Of a DNA stretch of 64,000 nt, positions 16,103-24,888 are shown piece by piece. How positions within the stretch are numbered: the first letter of the stretch is position 1; every line of letters begins with the position of its first letter. The notes beneath the pieces are model-generated. The model saw nothing but the letters and a program-made list of their open reading frames with translations, did not search any database and had not been told where the DNA came from. Made by a program: the position numbers and the translations under genes. This stretch comes from Breoghania sp037026715 (lineage in GTDB: Bacteria; Pseudomonadota; Alphaproteobacteria; Rhizobiales; Stappiaceae). The stretch is from assembly GCF_037026715.1 (NCBI RefSeq), contig NZ_JBANCG010000004.1, positions 248,001 through 312,000 of the forward strand, given 5' to 3'.

Positions 16103-16867
16103 CTATATTGCCGCAGGCGCCTGCGTTGCCGTTGGCGCCGGGCGGGCCGGCCTGACGGCGATCGCCACGCAGTAGCCCGGCGCGACGGCGCGCATGGCCC
16201 GCACCGTGGCGGCATCACCCCACAGCGCTTCCAGCGATCCGTATTGAAAGATGAAGCGCCCGACCCAGTCCCGCAGCCGGTCGGAGCGGTCCTCGAACCG
16301 GGTCACGACGAGCCCGGCAGCGGCGACGAGCGATTGCAATTGCGTGGCCGAACGGATGCCTCCCGCCCGGGCGCAGGCGGTCGCATCAGGTGCGGGATTG
16401 CGGGCATAGACATCGGCGAGCGCCAGACGCCCGCCCGGGCGCAGCACGCGGGCCCACTCGGCAAGCGTCGCGGCCTGATCGGGCATAACGGAGAGCACGC
16501 ATTCCGACAGGACGCCGTCGAGCGCGCCGTCGCAGAAGGGCAGCGCGTTGCCGCGGGCCTGCACGAGGACGCCCGGCACCCGGTCGCGGGCAACCCGCAG
16601 AGGCCCCGGATCGGCATCGATCCCGAAGGCGGAAATCCCCCGGGCGGCCATGAAGGCGACGCTGCGCCCCTGCCCGCAGCCGATATCGGCCACCCGGTCG
16701 CCGGCCGCGAAACCGGCGCCGTTCACAAGCTCCTCGGTGACCGCGCAGCCGCCGGGCCCGAGCGGCTCGCCCTCGCCGTCGCACACCAGCCCGCTGCCGA
16801 AAAGGCCGGCACAAGCGGACGGGGATGAGGCAGATACGGACGAGGCGCGCGCGTGGAGGCGGTCCAT
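16103..16867 (-). CDS. SAM-dependent methyltransferase (TrsM/DVU_1556-like)
   Basis: A 254-residue class I methyltransferase. It has the SAM motif VADIGCGQGRSVAFM, an acidic motif FGIDADPGPL, NALPFCDGALDGVLSECVLSVM, and the post-motif RVLRPGGRLALADV. The start at 16867 shares a base with the stop of the small rubredoxin-like gene (TGATG), so the two are translationally coupled. A long stretch of Ser/Ala/Cys (about residues 8-30) precedes the SAM fold. The substrate is unknown; arsenite-methyltransferase-like enzymes share this layout but lack the neighbours seen here. Confidence 0.82.
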   Translation of the reverse strand: MDRLHARASSVSASSPSACAGLFGSGLVCDGEGEPLGPGGCAVTEELVNGAGFAAGDRVADIGCGQGRSVAFMAARGISAFGIDADPGPLRVARDRVPGVLVQARGNALPFCDGALDGVLSECVLSVMPDQAATLAEWARVLRPGGRLALADVYARNPAPDATACARAGGIRSATQLQSLVAAAGLVVTRFEDRSDRLRDWVGRFIFQYGSLEALWGDAATVRAMRAVAPGYCVAIAVRPARPAPTATQAPAAI

Positions 16868-17091
16868 CACTTGTCCTCCAGCGCCTGCTCGACCTTCAGC
16901 ATGCGGCCGGCCGCCAGTTCCTCGGAGACATAGACAAAGCCGCAGGACGGACAGACCGGCAGTTCCACGGGGAAGGTCTGGCCCATGTAGCTCGCCAGCA
17001 CCTTGCCCATGGTGAGCGGCACGTCGCATCTGGCGCAGATCAGATCGTCCGTATCGGGAACCTCATCCTTGGGAGGAACGGGAGCACTCAT
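16867..17091 (-). CDS. Small rubredoxin/zinc-ribbon-like protein (DVU_1557-like)
   Basis: A 74-residue protein with two CxxC pairs, ICARCDVPLTMGKV and LPVCPSCGFVYVSEEL, a typical rubredoxin-knuckle or zinc-ribbon arrangement. Its start overlaps the stop of the dicluster oxidoreductase (ATGA) and its stop overlaps the methyltransferase start. It could hold one Fe and carry electrons, or hold structural zinc; sequence does not decide. Tight coupling suggests a physical complex with the oxidoreductase. Confidence 0.75.
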   Translation of the reverse strand: MSAPVPPKDEVPDTDDLICARCDVPLTMGKVLASYMGQTFPVELPVCPSCGFVYVSEELAAGRMLKVEQALEDK

Positions 17092-19427
17092 GACTTCGCC
17101 TCCACGTTCATGCGGTGGCCGTAGGCCTTGTGGACGAGCGCGCCGGTTTCGGTGTTCTCGTATTCCACCCAGGTGGTGACGGGGCCGGTGCGCAACGTCG
17201 CGATGAAGAGCCCGGTCTTGCGGTCCTTCAGCTTGCGGCCGGTGGTCTCCGCATCGGCGATCACGGCTGTGACCTCGTCCACCAGGATCAGCTTGCGTTC
17301 CATGTCGGCGCGCACCTCGTCGGGAATGCGCACGGTCCAGACGAGTTCGGGATCGTTCATGTCTTCTCCCCACAGGTTGCGCAGCAGGCGGATCTTCAGC
17401 CGCGCGCGGTTGTCGCGACGCCCGGAAAAGCCGGGATCGGGCCGGGCGGCGGGATCGGAGCCGTCCTCGGGCGGAAAGGCGAGATCGAGAAGGTGCGCCG
17501 AGCGCTTGCCGCGCCGGGCGAAGTTGTCGCGGCACATGGCGCAATAGGTCAGGTAATCCTCCGGCCGCTCGGCGGCGCGCGCATCGATCGTGGCGTTCGC
17601 CACCTCCGGATTGGCGAAGGAGACGAGACCGCCGAAGCCGCAGCAGGTGGTCAGTTCGGCGGACGAGATCTCGCGCACCGAGGCGCCGAGCCGCGCGGCC
17701 AGATCACGCACGGCAACGTGAACCTCGCGCTCGTGCCGACCCGTGCAGGGATCGTGGATGGCGAGCGTCCTGCCTGCGGCCCGCGCATCCGCGTCCTCCG
17801 GCCATCCGATTTCGGCCAGAAGCGGCCAGAGCGAGCGGACCGGCGCTTCGCCCAGATGCTTGCGCAGCATGGTCAGGCAGGTGGCGCAGGCGGTGACGAT
17901 TTCCGGCTCGCCCATCTCCTCCCAGGTCTGGCGCAGGTGATCGACCACCTCGGTGTGAAGCGCGGTACGTCCCGACCAGTGCGCCGGCGCTCCGCAGCAA
18001 TCGACCATCAGGCCGACGCCGCCCTCCAGCCGGTCGCGCAGGTGCGCATAGACCCGCTCCACATGACCGGGCGCGGAGGCGGTGAGCTGGCAGCCGGGGA
18101 AGAAAACGCGGGCACTGCGCGCATGCCCTGGTTCGTGACGCGCGAAAGCGGCACGCGCGGAGCGGCTATCCTCCATGTCGCGCAGGGCGAAGTCGTGATG
18201 GGAGGCGGGCATGTGGCCGCTGTCGACCATCTCGCGCCGCGCCTCCAGACAGACATCGCCCATGGCGAGATCGGTCGGGCACACCGTCTCGCACAGGCCG
18301 CACAAGGAGCAGCTGTCGATCATCCGGTTGGCCTTGCGGTTGCCCATGATGATGCTGAGGTTGTTGTGAATCTCGCGCACCGCCCGCTTGGGGTAGGTCT
18401 TGTAATGGGCGAGGAACACGCAAGCCTTCACGCATTCCTGGCAATGACAGGGGAAACAGCGCGCGGCCTCCGCCTTCGCCTCTTCAAGCGTATAGCCCGC
18501 CGCCGCATCGACCGGCTCGACCGGCGAGACGGCTTGCTGCGCGGCGGTGTTGACATAGAGGCACGAGGCCTCCCCGCCGTCATCGTCGCGCTTGGCGGTC
18601 AGCGAGGCGCCCTGGAGGAAGCGGTCGATGGAGGCGGCGGCGCGGCGGCCGTCGTGGATGGAGCCAATGGGGGAATAGACTTCTCCGAGTGCGCCGTGGA
18701 AGCCGCCGCCGAACACCTTCGGGTGGCTTGTGGCGCGGCTGTTCGGGTCGATGTCGATCCGGCCGTTGTCGGTCAGGCGCACTGTGGGGGCGAAATTGCG
18801 GGCGACGCCCGGCCCCAGCGCCAGCAGCACGGCGTCGAAGTCGTCGATGAGCGTGTCGAGCCCCAGCGGTCCGCCGCCGCCGGCGATCCGGCTTCTGACG
18901 CGGATCTCCACGCCGAGGGTTTGCAGCGCGCCGAGTTCGGCTGCAATGACCGAGCGCGGCAGGACGGCTTCGTCGTAATCGTGGTGGAGGCGTTCCAGCG
19001 GATGGGCATCGGCTTCCAGAACCGTGATCCGGTGTCCCTTCATGGCCAGATCGAAGGCCGCGGTCAGACCGGCAAGCCCCGCGCCGACAATCGCGACGCG
19101 CTTCGGCTTCGACAGGCGCTGCGCCGTCCGACGCAAGGTGGCGTAGCTTTCCTCCACCAGCGCGCGTTCCACCGCGGCGATACGGATGGCGCCACCCGCC
19201 TCCTGCCGACGGCACGTCGCCTCGCAAGGGTGATCGCAGATATGGCCGACGATGCCGGGAAAGGGAACCATCCGGGCGTAGAGCGCAAAGGCGCCGGAGA
19301 AATCGCCCTTCTTCACTTTTTCCAGAATAGCGCGCATGTCCACGTGCAAAGGACAGGTCGCCACGCAGGCGGGCGGCTGCTCCTCGATGCACCTGGCTTC
19401 CAGTTTCCTGACGCGATCACTGTCCAT
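17088..19427 (-). CDS. Pyridine nucleotide-disulfide oxidoreductase / dicluster-binding protein with CCG domains
   Basis: A 779-residue flavin and Fe-S electron-transfer protein. The N-terminus has GltD-like cluster cysteines (ACVATCP, ICDHPCEATC). It continues with an FAD-binding fold with GAGLAG at 115-120, and a region with CFPCHCQECVKAC. A ferredoxin-type site CSLCGLCETVCP and two heterodisulfide-reductase-type CCG domains follow (FFPGCQ to VDCCGAP; DPCTGRHE to TTCCGFGG). About 90 C-terminal residues form a small extra domain. The start at 19427 is the first ATG with a purine-rich leader (GAGGGGCCGGAC); the upstream frame runs through two hairpins. It is likely the electron-relay partner of Mop, passing electrons to ferredoxin, NAD(P) or a disulfide. 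Confidence 0.85.
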   Translation of the reverse strand: MDSDRVRKLEARCIEEQPPACVATCPLHVDMRAILEKVKKGDFSGAFALYARMVPFPGIVGHICDHPCEATCRRQEAGGAIRIAAVERALVEESYATLRRTAQRLSKPKRVAIVGAGLAGLTAAFDLAMKGHRITVLEADAHPLERLHHDYDEAVLPRSVIAAELGALQTLGVEIRVRSRIAGGGGPLGLDTLIDDFDAVLLALGPGVARNFAPTVRLTDNGRIDIDPNSRATSHPKVFGGGFHGALGEVYSPIGSIHDGRRAAASIDRFLQGASLTAKRDDDGGEASCLYVNTAAQQAVSPVEPVDAAAGYTLEEAKAEAARCFPCHCQECVKACVFLAHYKTYPKRAVREIHNNLSIIMGNRKANRMIDSCSLCGLCETVCPTDLAMGDVCLEARREMVDSGHMPASHHDFALRDMEDSRSARAAFARHEPGHARSARVFFPGCQLTASAPGHVERVYAHLRDRLEGGVGLMVDCCGAPAHWSGRTALHTEVVDHLRQTWEEMGEPEIVTACATCLTMLRKHLGEAPVRSLWPLLAEIGWPEDADARAAGRTLAIHDPCTGRHEREVHVAVRDLAARLGASVREISSAELTTCCGFGGLVSFANPEVANATIDARAAERPEDYLTYCAMCRDNFARRGKRSAHLLDLAFPPEDGSDPAARPDPGFSGRRDNRARLKIRLLRNLWGEDMNDPELVWTVRIPDEVRADMERKLILVDEVTAVIADAETTGRKLKDRKTGLFIATLRTGPVTTWVEYENTETGALVHKAYGHRMNVEAKS

Positions 19428-19445
19428 GTCCGGCCCCTCGTGGGA

Positions 19446-19479
19446 GCCTCCGGCGTGGGAGAACCGTTTCGCCGGAGGC
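19446..19479 (-). other. Hairpin in the leader of the dicluster oxidoreductase gene
   Basis: GCCTCCGGCG (19446-19455) pairs perfectly with CGCCGGAGGC (19470-19479), a 10-bp stem with a 14-nt loop ending 18 nt upstream of the ATG at 19427. It could be a processing site or translation modulator. Confidence 0.5.
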
Positions 19480-19555
19480 CGGTTTCGGGAACGTCGCTCG
19501 TTCCGGTTGACGGGACGAACGGTTTCAAGGACCGCCAGCCCCGCCGACCGGAAGA

Positions 19556-19583
19556 CCATGGCGGCAAACGTTTGCCGCCATGG
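19556..19583 (-). terminator. Perfect 28-bp palindrome directly after mop
   Basis: The two 14-nt halves CCATGGCGGCAAAC (19556-19569) and GTTTGCCGCCATGG (19570-19583) are exact reverse complements, beginning 10 nt after the mop stop codon in transcription direction. No T-run follows. It probably protects the 3' end of a mop-containing message or partly terminates transcription before the accessory genes. Confidence 0.6.
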
Positions 19584-19593
19584 CGCGTGGTGG

Positions 19594-22350
19594 TCAGTGG
19601 ACGAGGTCGGAGGCCCGGCCTTCGCGCGCGGCCTTCGCCTCCAGTTCCTGCTTGATCACCTCCGGCAGGGCCGGCACCCGGAAGATCCGCACGCCGCAGG
19701 CATTGTAGATGGCGTTGAGGATGGCCGGATGCGGCGCGGTCAGAGGCGCTTCGCCGCAGCCCGCGGACCCAAAGGGACCGAGCGGACGCGGGGTTTCCAG
19801 ATAGAGGATCTCCATGTCGTCCGGCACGTCCTTAGGATAAGGGATGCCGCAGTCCTTCAGGGTGTTGTGAAGTTCCAGATCCTCGAAATCCTCGGTCAGG
19901 GCGAGACCGATGCCCTGGGCCAGACCGCCGTAGATCTGGCCGTCCACCGTCGCCTTGTTGATGATGGTGCCGACATCGACCGACGTGGTGAACTTGACCA
20001 CCTTGACGTCGCCGGTTTCCATGTCGACTTCCACTTCCGGCATGAAGACTTCGTACATGTAGATCGGGAAGGGATCGCCCTGGCCGGTATCCGGCGTGCA
20101 GTCGGTGCAGGCGGCGGCGACCCAGTTGCCGTCGTAGACGAGGGGAACGTTGTCGGCGACCATCTCGTCGTAGGTACGGTAGGTGCCGTCGTCCTTGCGC
20201 ATGGCGTTCAGCAGCATTTCCGATGCCACGCGCGTGGCGTTGCCGGTGAACACGTTGGAACGGCTGCCGCCGGCCGGACCGGAGTTCGGACCGTTGGTGT
20301 CGTTCATGTCGAGCTTGATCTGATCGACGGTGAAGCCGGCCTTGCGCAGCACCTCGTGCGCCATGGTCAGCGTGCCGAGATCGGCGCCTTGGCCGTGGTC
20401 TTCCCAGGCGTTGTAGACGATGACGCCGTCGGGGGTCAGCTCCACGCGGGCGTTGGAGCTGTCGGGACCGTCGAGGCCGCAGCCGTAGATGCCGAGCGCA
20501 ATGCCGACGCCGCGCTTGACCTCATCGGTCGAAAGCTCGGCGCACCGCTTCTTGGCTTCCTCGTATTTCGGACGCAGCATGTCGAAGAGCTGCGGCAGGA
20601 CCAGCACGTCGGGCTTCTGCCCGGTCGGCGTTGTCGAGGTCTCGTTGTAGAGGTTCTTGTAGCGGAACTCGAAGGGGTCCTCGCCCATCTTCTCCGCCAG
20701 GATGTCCATGGCAATTTCGGATGCCAGGAACGATTGCGGCGAACCGTAGCCGCGGAAGGCGGAGCCCCAGGCGTGGTTGGTCGCAACGGTGCGGCCCTGG
20801 CCGCGGATGTTCTCCAGATGATAGCCGGCACCGGTGAACTGGGCCTGGCGCAGCGTCACCAGATCGCCGAATTCCGAATAGGGGCCGTGATCGAGCCACC
20901 AGTCGGTTTCCATGGCGGTGAGCTTGCCGTCCTTGTCGCAGGCGAGCCGGATGTTGATGTTCGCCGGGCTGCGCTTGCCCGTGTAGGTGATGTTCTGGTG
21001 CTGGTCATAGACGAGCGAGACCGGCTTGCCGGTCGCCAGCGCGGCCACGCCCAGCAGGGCTTCCATGGTCGGCGAGAACTTGTAGCCGAAGGTGCCGCCC
21101 GTCGGGTTCTGGATCAGCCGCAGCTTGTCCGGCTCCAGGCCGAGGCCCGGGCAGATCATGGCGTGGTGCAGGTGCACGCCGATGCTCTTGGACAGGATCG
21201 TCAGCACGCCGTCGTCATCGACGAAGGCCTCGCCGCAATCCGGTTCCAGATGCAGGTGGGGCTGGCGCGAGCAATAGGTCGTGATGTCGACGACCGCAGC
21301 GGCCTCGTCCATCAGCGGAGCGGTCTCCGCGCCCTTGACGACGCCCTGCTCGTAATAGGCGTTGGGCACGCCCGGATGGATCTCCATCGCGTCGGGCGCA
21401 AGGGCTGCAAAGCCCGACATGTAGGCCGGCAGGATCTCCAGATCGACCTTGACCTTGTCGGCCGCGGCCCGGGCATGTTCCTCGGTATCGGCGGCGACGA
21501 TGGCGATCGCGTCGCCGTACTGGAAGACCTTGTCCCGGCACAGGATCGGACGGTCCCAGCCGTCGCCCTTGTTGGAGGGGAAGGTGATCAGGCCGGTGAT
21601 GGCGTTGCGGCCCTTCACATCCTCCCAGGTCAGGATCTTCTCAACGCCCGGCATGGCCTCGGCCTCGGAGGTGTCGATGCCCTTGATCTCCGCATGGGAG
21701 ACCTTGGCCTGCACCAGCGCCAGGCGCAGCGTGCCTTCCGGCATGCGCAGGGCGATGTCGGCGCCGAAGTCCCAGGTGCCGGTGACCTTGGCCTCTGCGG
21801 AGGGACGGATGTAGGAGGTGCCGAGGATGGAGCCGTCTTCCTTGGCCTTCGGCATGATCTCGGCGACGCTCTTCTCGCCGCGCAGGACGGCGGCGGCGTC
21901 CATCACCGCATCGACCAGCGGCTTGTAGCCGGTGCAGCGGCACAGGTTGCGGTTGCGGTTGAACCAGGCGCGGACCTGTTCGCGGGTCGGGTTCTGGTTC
22001 TTGTCGAGAAGCGCCTTGCCCGACATGATGAAGCCGGAGGTGCAGATGCCGCACTGCGCCGCGCCGTGCGTCATCCAGGCGACCTGCAGGGGATGCAGGT
22101 TGCCGGGGGTGCCGACGCCCTCGATGGTGGTGATCTTCGCCGTTGCGGCCAATTCGTCGACCGACTTGAGACAGGCGCGCACGGGCTTGCCGTCGATGAT
22201 GACGGTGCACGAGCCGCACTGGCCGTTGTCGCAGCACACCTTGCTGCCCGTCAGCCGCAGCTGGTTGCGCAGAACATCGGCAAGGTTGGCGCCCGGTTCG
22301 ACCAGAACCCAGCGATCAACGCCGTTCACGTTCAGACTGATGCGTTTCAT
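19594..22350 (-). CDS. mop: Molybdenum-containing aldehyde oxidoreductase (Mop type, xanthine oxidase family)
   Basis: A 918-residue single-chain Mo hydroxylase that aligns by eye along its length with Desulfovibrio gigas Mop (907 residues), which oxidises aldehydes to acids. The proximal [2Fe-2S] ligands are C40, C45, C48 and C60 and the distal ones C100, C103, C137 and C139, the same numbering as in Mop. The Mo domain has IRGQGRTVATNHAWGSAFRGYG, EDHGQGADLG, and the catalytic glutamate Glu867 in GSAGCGEAPLT. There is no FAD domain, so electrons must leave through the Fe-S clusters to a partner. XdhC and a MocA-like NTP transferase in the same array supply sulfuration and cytosine dinucleotide cofactor. 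Soluble, with no signal peptide, so cytoplasmic. Confidence 0.95.
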   Translation of the reverse strand: MKRISLNVNGVDRWVLVEPGANLADVLRNQLRLTGSKVCCDNGQCGSCTVIIDGKPVRACLKSVDELAATAKITTIEGVGTPGNLHPLQVAWMTHGAAQCGICTSGFIMSGKALLDKNQNPTREQVRAWFNRNRNLCRCTGYKPLVDAVMDAAAVLRGEKSVAEIMPKAKEDGSILGTSYIRPSAEAKVTGTWDFGADIALRMPEGTLRLALVQAKVSHAEIKGIDTSEAEAMPGVEKILTWEDVKGRNAITGLITFPSNKGDGWDRPILCRDKVFQYGDAIAIVAADTEEHARAAADKVKVDLEILPAYMSGFAALAPDAMEIHPGVPNAYYEQGVVKGAETAPLMDEAAAVVDITTYCSRQPHLHLEPDCGEAFVDDDGVLTILSKSIGVHLHHAMICPGLGLEPDKLRLIQNPTGGTFGYKFSPTMEALLGVAALATGKPVSLVYDQHQNITYTGKRSPANINIRLACDKDGKLTAMETDWWLDHGPYSEFGDLVTLRQAQFTGAGYHLENIRGQGRTVATNHAWGSAFRGYGSPQSFLASEIAMDILAEKMGEDPFEFRYKNLYNETSTTPTGQKPDVLVLPQLFDMLRPKYEEAKKRCAELSTDEVKRGVGIALGIYGCGLDGPDSSNARVELTPDGVIVYNAWEDHGQGADLGTLTMAHEVLRKAGFTVDQIKLDMNDTNGPNSGPAGGSRSNVFTGNATRVASEMLLNAMRKDDGTYRTYDEMVADNVPLVYDGNWVAAACTDCTPDTGQGDPFPIYMYEVFMPEVEVDMETGDVKVVKFTTSVDVGTIINKATVDGQIYGGLAQGIGLALTEDFEDLELHNTLKDCGIPYPKDVPDDMEILYLETPRPLGPFGSAGCGEAPLTAPHPAILNAIYNACGVRIFRVPALPEVIKQELEAKAAREGRASDLVH

Positions 22351-22564
22351 GTTGTTTCTCCCTTAGGGCGGCGCGGAGAATCCCGTGCCGCCGGATCGGT
22401 CGCCGGGCGGGTCGCAAGGGGCGGGAATGGCTTTTCCCGCATCCGATCCGCTCGACCCTTCGAGCCCGATGTCCCCGCCTTGAGGGACATTCCCCGTGGA
22501 GAGGAGGTGGGGCGGGGGGGCGGGCCAGCCCCCGAAGTCGGGTCCCGGTCGGGGCCCGCTCGTT

Positions 22565-23452
22565 TCAGGCCGCGCCGAGACCCGAAACCTGCTCGGCCGG
22601 CGCGGCATCCCCATCGCCGTCCGCGCCTTTCGCGGTTCGGCGGGGCGTGTCGAGATCGGCCATGAAACGGGAGCTCACGGCCTCGGCACCGCGGATGTGG
22701 GCGATCATTTCGGCGACCACCGACACCGCGATCTCCTCGGGCGTGTCGGCACCGATATTCAGGCCCACGGGGGCATGGACGCGGGCGAGCCTTTCCGCCG
22801 GCACGTTCTGCGTGCGGATCTTGTTGAATACGGTCTGGACCTTGCGCCTGGAGCCGATCATGCCGATGTAGCCGGCCGGCGTGGTGAGCGCCCAGGACAG
22901 CACCTTGGTGTCGTGGGCATGCCCGCGCGTGGCAATGAAGATCAGCGCACGCTCGTCGGGCGCCAGTTTCGCGGTGACCTCTTCCCAGGGGCCCGCATGG
23001 ACGGCACGGGCTTCGGGAAAGCGCTCGGCATTGGCGAATTCGGGCCGATCGTCGATCACCTCCACCTCGAAGCCGACGCTTTGCGCCAGACGGGCGGTGA
23101 CCAGACCGACATGACCGCCGCCGAAGAGATAGGCGGAGACGGCCGGGCGGAAGGGTTCGACGAAGACGTCGAGCGCGCCGCCGCACACCATGCCGCTGTC
23201 CATCAGCGGGTTGTCGTGCAGGTTGAAGGAGACCATCCGGGGCTTGCCGTCCTTCATGGCCTCGCAGGCCTTGACGATGACCTCGCCTTCCGCCGCTCCG
23301 CCGCCGACGGTGCCGACGATGGAGCCGTCCGCACGCACCAGCATCTTGGCGTGATCGGAGGCGGGCACCGATCCCTGGACGTTGACGATCGTGGCCAGCG
23401 CGCAAGGGCGTCGCGCGCTGCGTTCGCGAACCAGTTCCTCAAAGACATCCAT
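22565..23452 (-). CDS. xdhC: XdhC-family molybdenum cofactor sulfuration/insertion chaperone
   Basis: A 295-residue XdhC/CoxI-type protein. It has TIVNVQGSVPASDHAKMLV near the N-terminus, GTVGGGAAEG, a Rossmann segment LFGGGHVG, IDDRPEFANAERFPEA, and the C-terminal IGSRRK and HAPVGLNIGADTPEEIAVS that define the family. It binds sulfurated Mo cofactor and hands it to xanthine-oxidase-family enzymes, here Mop. GGAGGAATACACC precedes the ATG at 23452. It lies between ferredoxin and mop; the 214-bp gap to mop contains GC-rich inverted repeats but no gene. Confidence 0.93.
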   Translation of the reverse strand: MDVFEELVRERSARRPCALATIVNVQGSVPASDHAKMLVRADGSIVGTVGGGAAEGEVIVKACEAMKDGKPRMVSFNLHDNPLMDSGMVCGGALDVFVEPFRPAVSAYLFGGGHVGLVTARLAQSVGFEVEVIDDRPEFANAERFPEARAVHAGPWEEVTAKLAPDERALIFIATRGHAHDTKVLSWALTTPAGYIGMIGSRRKVQTVFNKIRTQNVPAERLARVHAPVGLNIGADTPEEIAVSVVAEMIAHIRGAEAVSSRFMADLDTPRRTAKGADGDGDAAPAEQVSGLGAA

Positions 23453-23524
23453 GGTGTATTCCTCCAGCCATGTCCGCGTCCGGGCGGCGCGGGGCCGGCC
23501 CGGAGAGGGGTTTCGGTTGCGGGG

Positions 23525-23716
23525 TCAGACGTGCTCGATCGCGCCGGACTGGCAGACGTCGACGCATTGCGGCTCGTCGAAGTCGCCGACGCACTCCTGG
23601 CACTTGTTGGGATTGATCGTGTAGACCTTGCCCTTGTGGCTGATCGCCTTGTTCGGGCAGACGTCTTCGCAGGATCCGCAGGCTTCGCAGATCTCGGGGT
23701 CGATACGGTAGGCCAT
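23525..23716 (-). CDS. 2[4Fe-4S] ferredoxin
   Basis: A 63-residue ferredoxin with CEACGSCEDVCP and a second cluster site CQECVGDFDEPQCVDVCQ that has the eight-residue insertion of Alvin-type ferredoxins. The ATG at 23716 has a strong AAAAAAGGAG leader. It sits between the hydrogenase large subunit gene and xdhC/mop, so it is the natural electron carrier from the aldehyde-oxidising side to the hydrogenase. In the CO system CooF takes the analogous position; this protein is much smaller than CooF. Confidence 0.92.
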   Translation of the reverse strand: MAYRIDPEICEACGSCEDVCPNKAISHKGKVYTINPNKCQECVGDFDEPQCVDVCQSGAIEHV

Positions 23717-23781
23717 GGGATTTCTCCTTTTTTGTCTCGCCGGGATCGGGGCACGCGGGCCCCTTGCCGGTCTCGGTTCCT

Positions 23782-24885
23782 TCAGCGTTCCGTGCAGGAG
23801 ATGCAGGGATCGATGCTGTTCACGATGATGGCGATGTCGGCGACCTTCGCGCGGTTCAGCATGACGGTCAGGGCGTCCCAGTTGGGGAAGCTCGGAACCC
23901 GCCATTTCAGGCGCTCGGGCTCTTCCGCGTCGCAGGTTTTCAGGTAGTAGAGCAGCTCGCCGCGCGGGGCCTCGGAGCGGGCCACGGCCCGGCCCGGCGG
24001 CACGTAGGGGTCGCTGCCCAGGTTGACCGGCCCGTCGGGCAGGTCGCGCAGGCACGCCCTGAGGATCACGATGGCGTCGAGCGCCTCGTGCAGGCGGATC
24101 ATCGCGCGAGACCAGACGTCGCCGTCGGGCAAGGTCTGGACGTCGAGCGGCAGGCGGTCGTAGGCGTGGTAGGGCGCATCGGCGCGCACGTCCTGCATCA
24201 GACCGCTGGCGCGCGCGACGGGGCCGACGACGCCGCAGGCGATCGCGTCGTCGATGGAGAGAACGCCGACGCCGCGCGTGCGGCGCTGGATCGAGCCGTT
24301 GGTGCGGTAGGTCTTCTCGATCTCGCGGATTTCCGGCTCCAGCCGGTCGAGCGCCACCGTCAGGGCGGTGATCGTGTCCTCGTCCAGATCGTAGCGGGTG
24401 CCGCCGATGCAGATGGCCCCCAGATCCATCCGGTTGCCGAAGACGGCCTCCTTCAGGTCCTGGGCGAGCTCGCGCACCTGCATCACGTGCATGAACAGCG
24501 CCTCGTAGCCGACCAGATGAGCAAGGATGGCGACGTTGAAGAGGTTGGAAGCGACGCGCTTCACCTCGCCTGCGACGACGCGCAGGTAGGTGGCGCGCTC
24601 GGGCACCTCCATCTCCGCGATGGTCTCGGCCGCGAGCGCGAAGGTCTCGGGATGGCTGTTGGAGCACAGCGAGCAGATGCGCTCGGTCAGGATCATGTTC
24701 TGGGCGAGCGTGCGCTTGGTGGCCAGATACTCGATGCCGCGATGGACGTGGCCGGCGTTGATGTCGACATCGGTCACCGTCTCGCCGTCGACGGCGACGC
24801 GGAAATACATCGGCTCCTCGAGCGCCACGTGCAGCGGCCCGACGGGAATGGTGAAGCTCTCGGAGGTCACGGGAAGGTTGGTCAT
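23782..24885 (-). CDS. cooH: Energy-converting [NiFe] hydrogenase large (catalytic) subunit, CooH/NuoD-like
   Basis: A 367-residue group 4 NiFe-hydrogenase catalytic subunit. Both nickel-binding motifs are intact: ERICSLCSNSH (Cys71, Cys74) and DPCISC (Cys361, Cys364). This separates it from complex I NuoD, which has lost the cysteines. The protein ends three residues after the last cysteine (CTER), so there is no C-terminal extension to be cleaved, as in CooH and EchE, and no maturation protease gene is seen. It reduces protons to H2, or the reverse, at the cytoplasmic face of the membrane complex. It is three bases downstream of the NuoC-like gene. Confidence 0.95.
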   Translation of the reverse strand: MTNLPVTSESFTIPVGPLHVALEEPMYFRVAVDGETVTDVDINAGHVHRGIEYLATKRTLAQNMILTERICSLCSNSHPETFALAAETIAEMEVPERATYLRVVAGEVKRVASNLFNVAILAHLVGYEALFMHVMQVRELAQDLKEAVFGNRMDLGAICIGGTRYDLDEDTITALTVALDRLEPEIREIEKTYRTNGSIQRRTRGVGVLSIDDAIACGVVGPVARASGLMQDVRADAPYHAYDRLPLDVQTLPDGDVWSRAMIRLHEALDAIVILRACLRDLPDGPVNLGSDPYVPPGRAVARSEAPRGELLYYLKTCDAEEPERLKWRVPSFPNWDALTVMLNRAKVADIAIIVNSIDPCISCTER

Positions 24886-24888
24886 CGC

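Noticed and set aside
22351..22564. Sigma-54 promoter upstream of mop
   Set aside because: GGCACG occurs near 22373-22378 on the minus strand, but the GC of the -12 element is absent and the position is too close to the start codon.
19336..22665. 1109-codon plus-strand open frame opposite mop
   Set aside because: Shadow of mop, with no recognisable domain and a His/Gly/Asp/Arg-rich composition.
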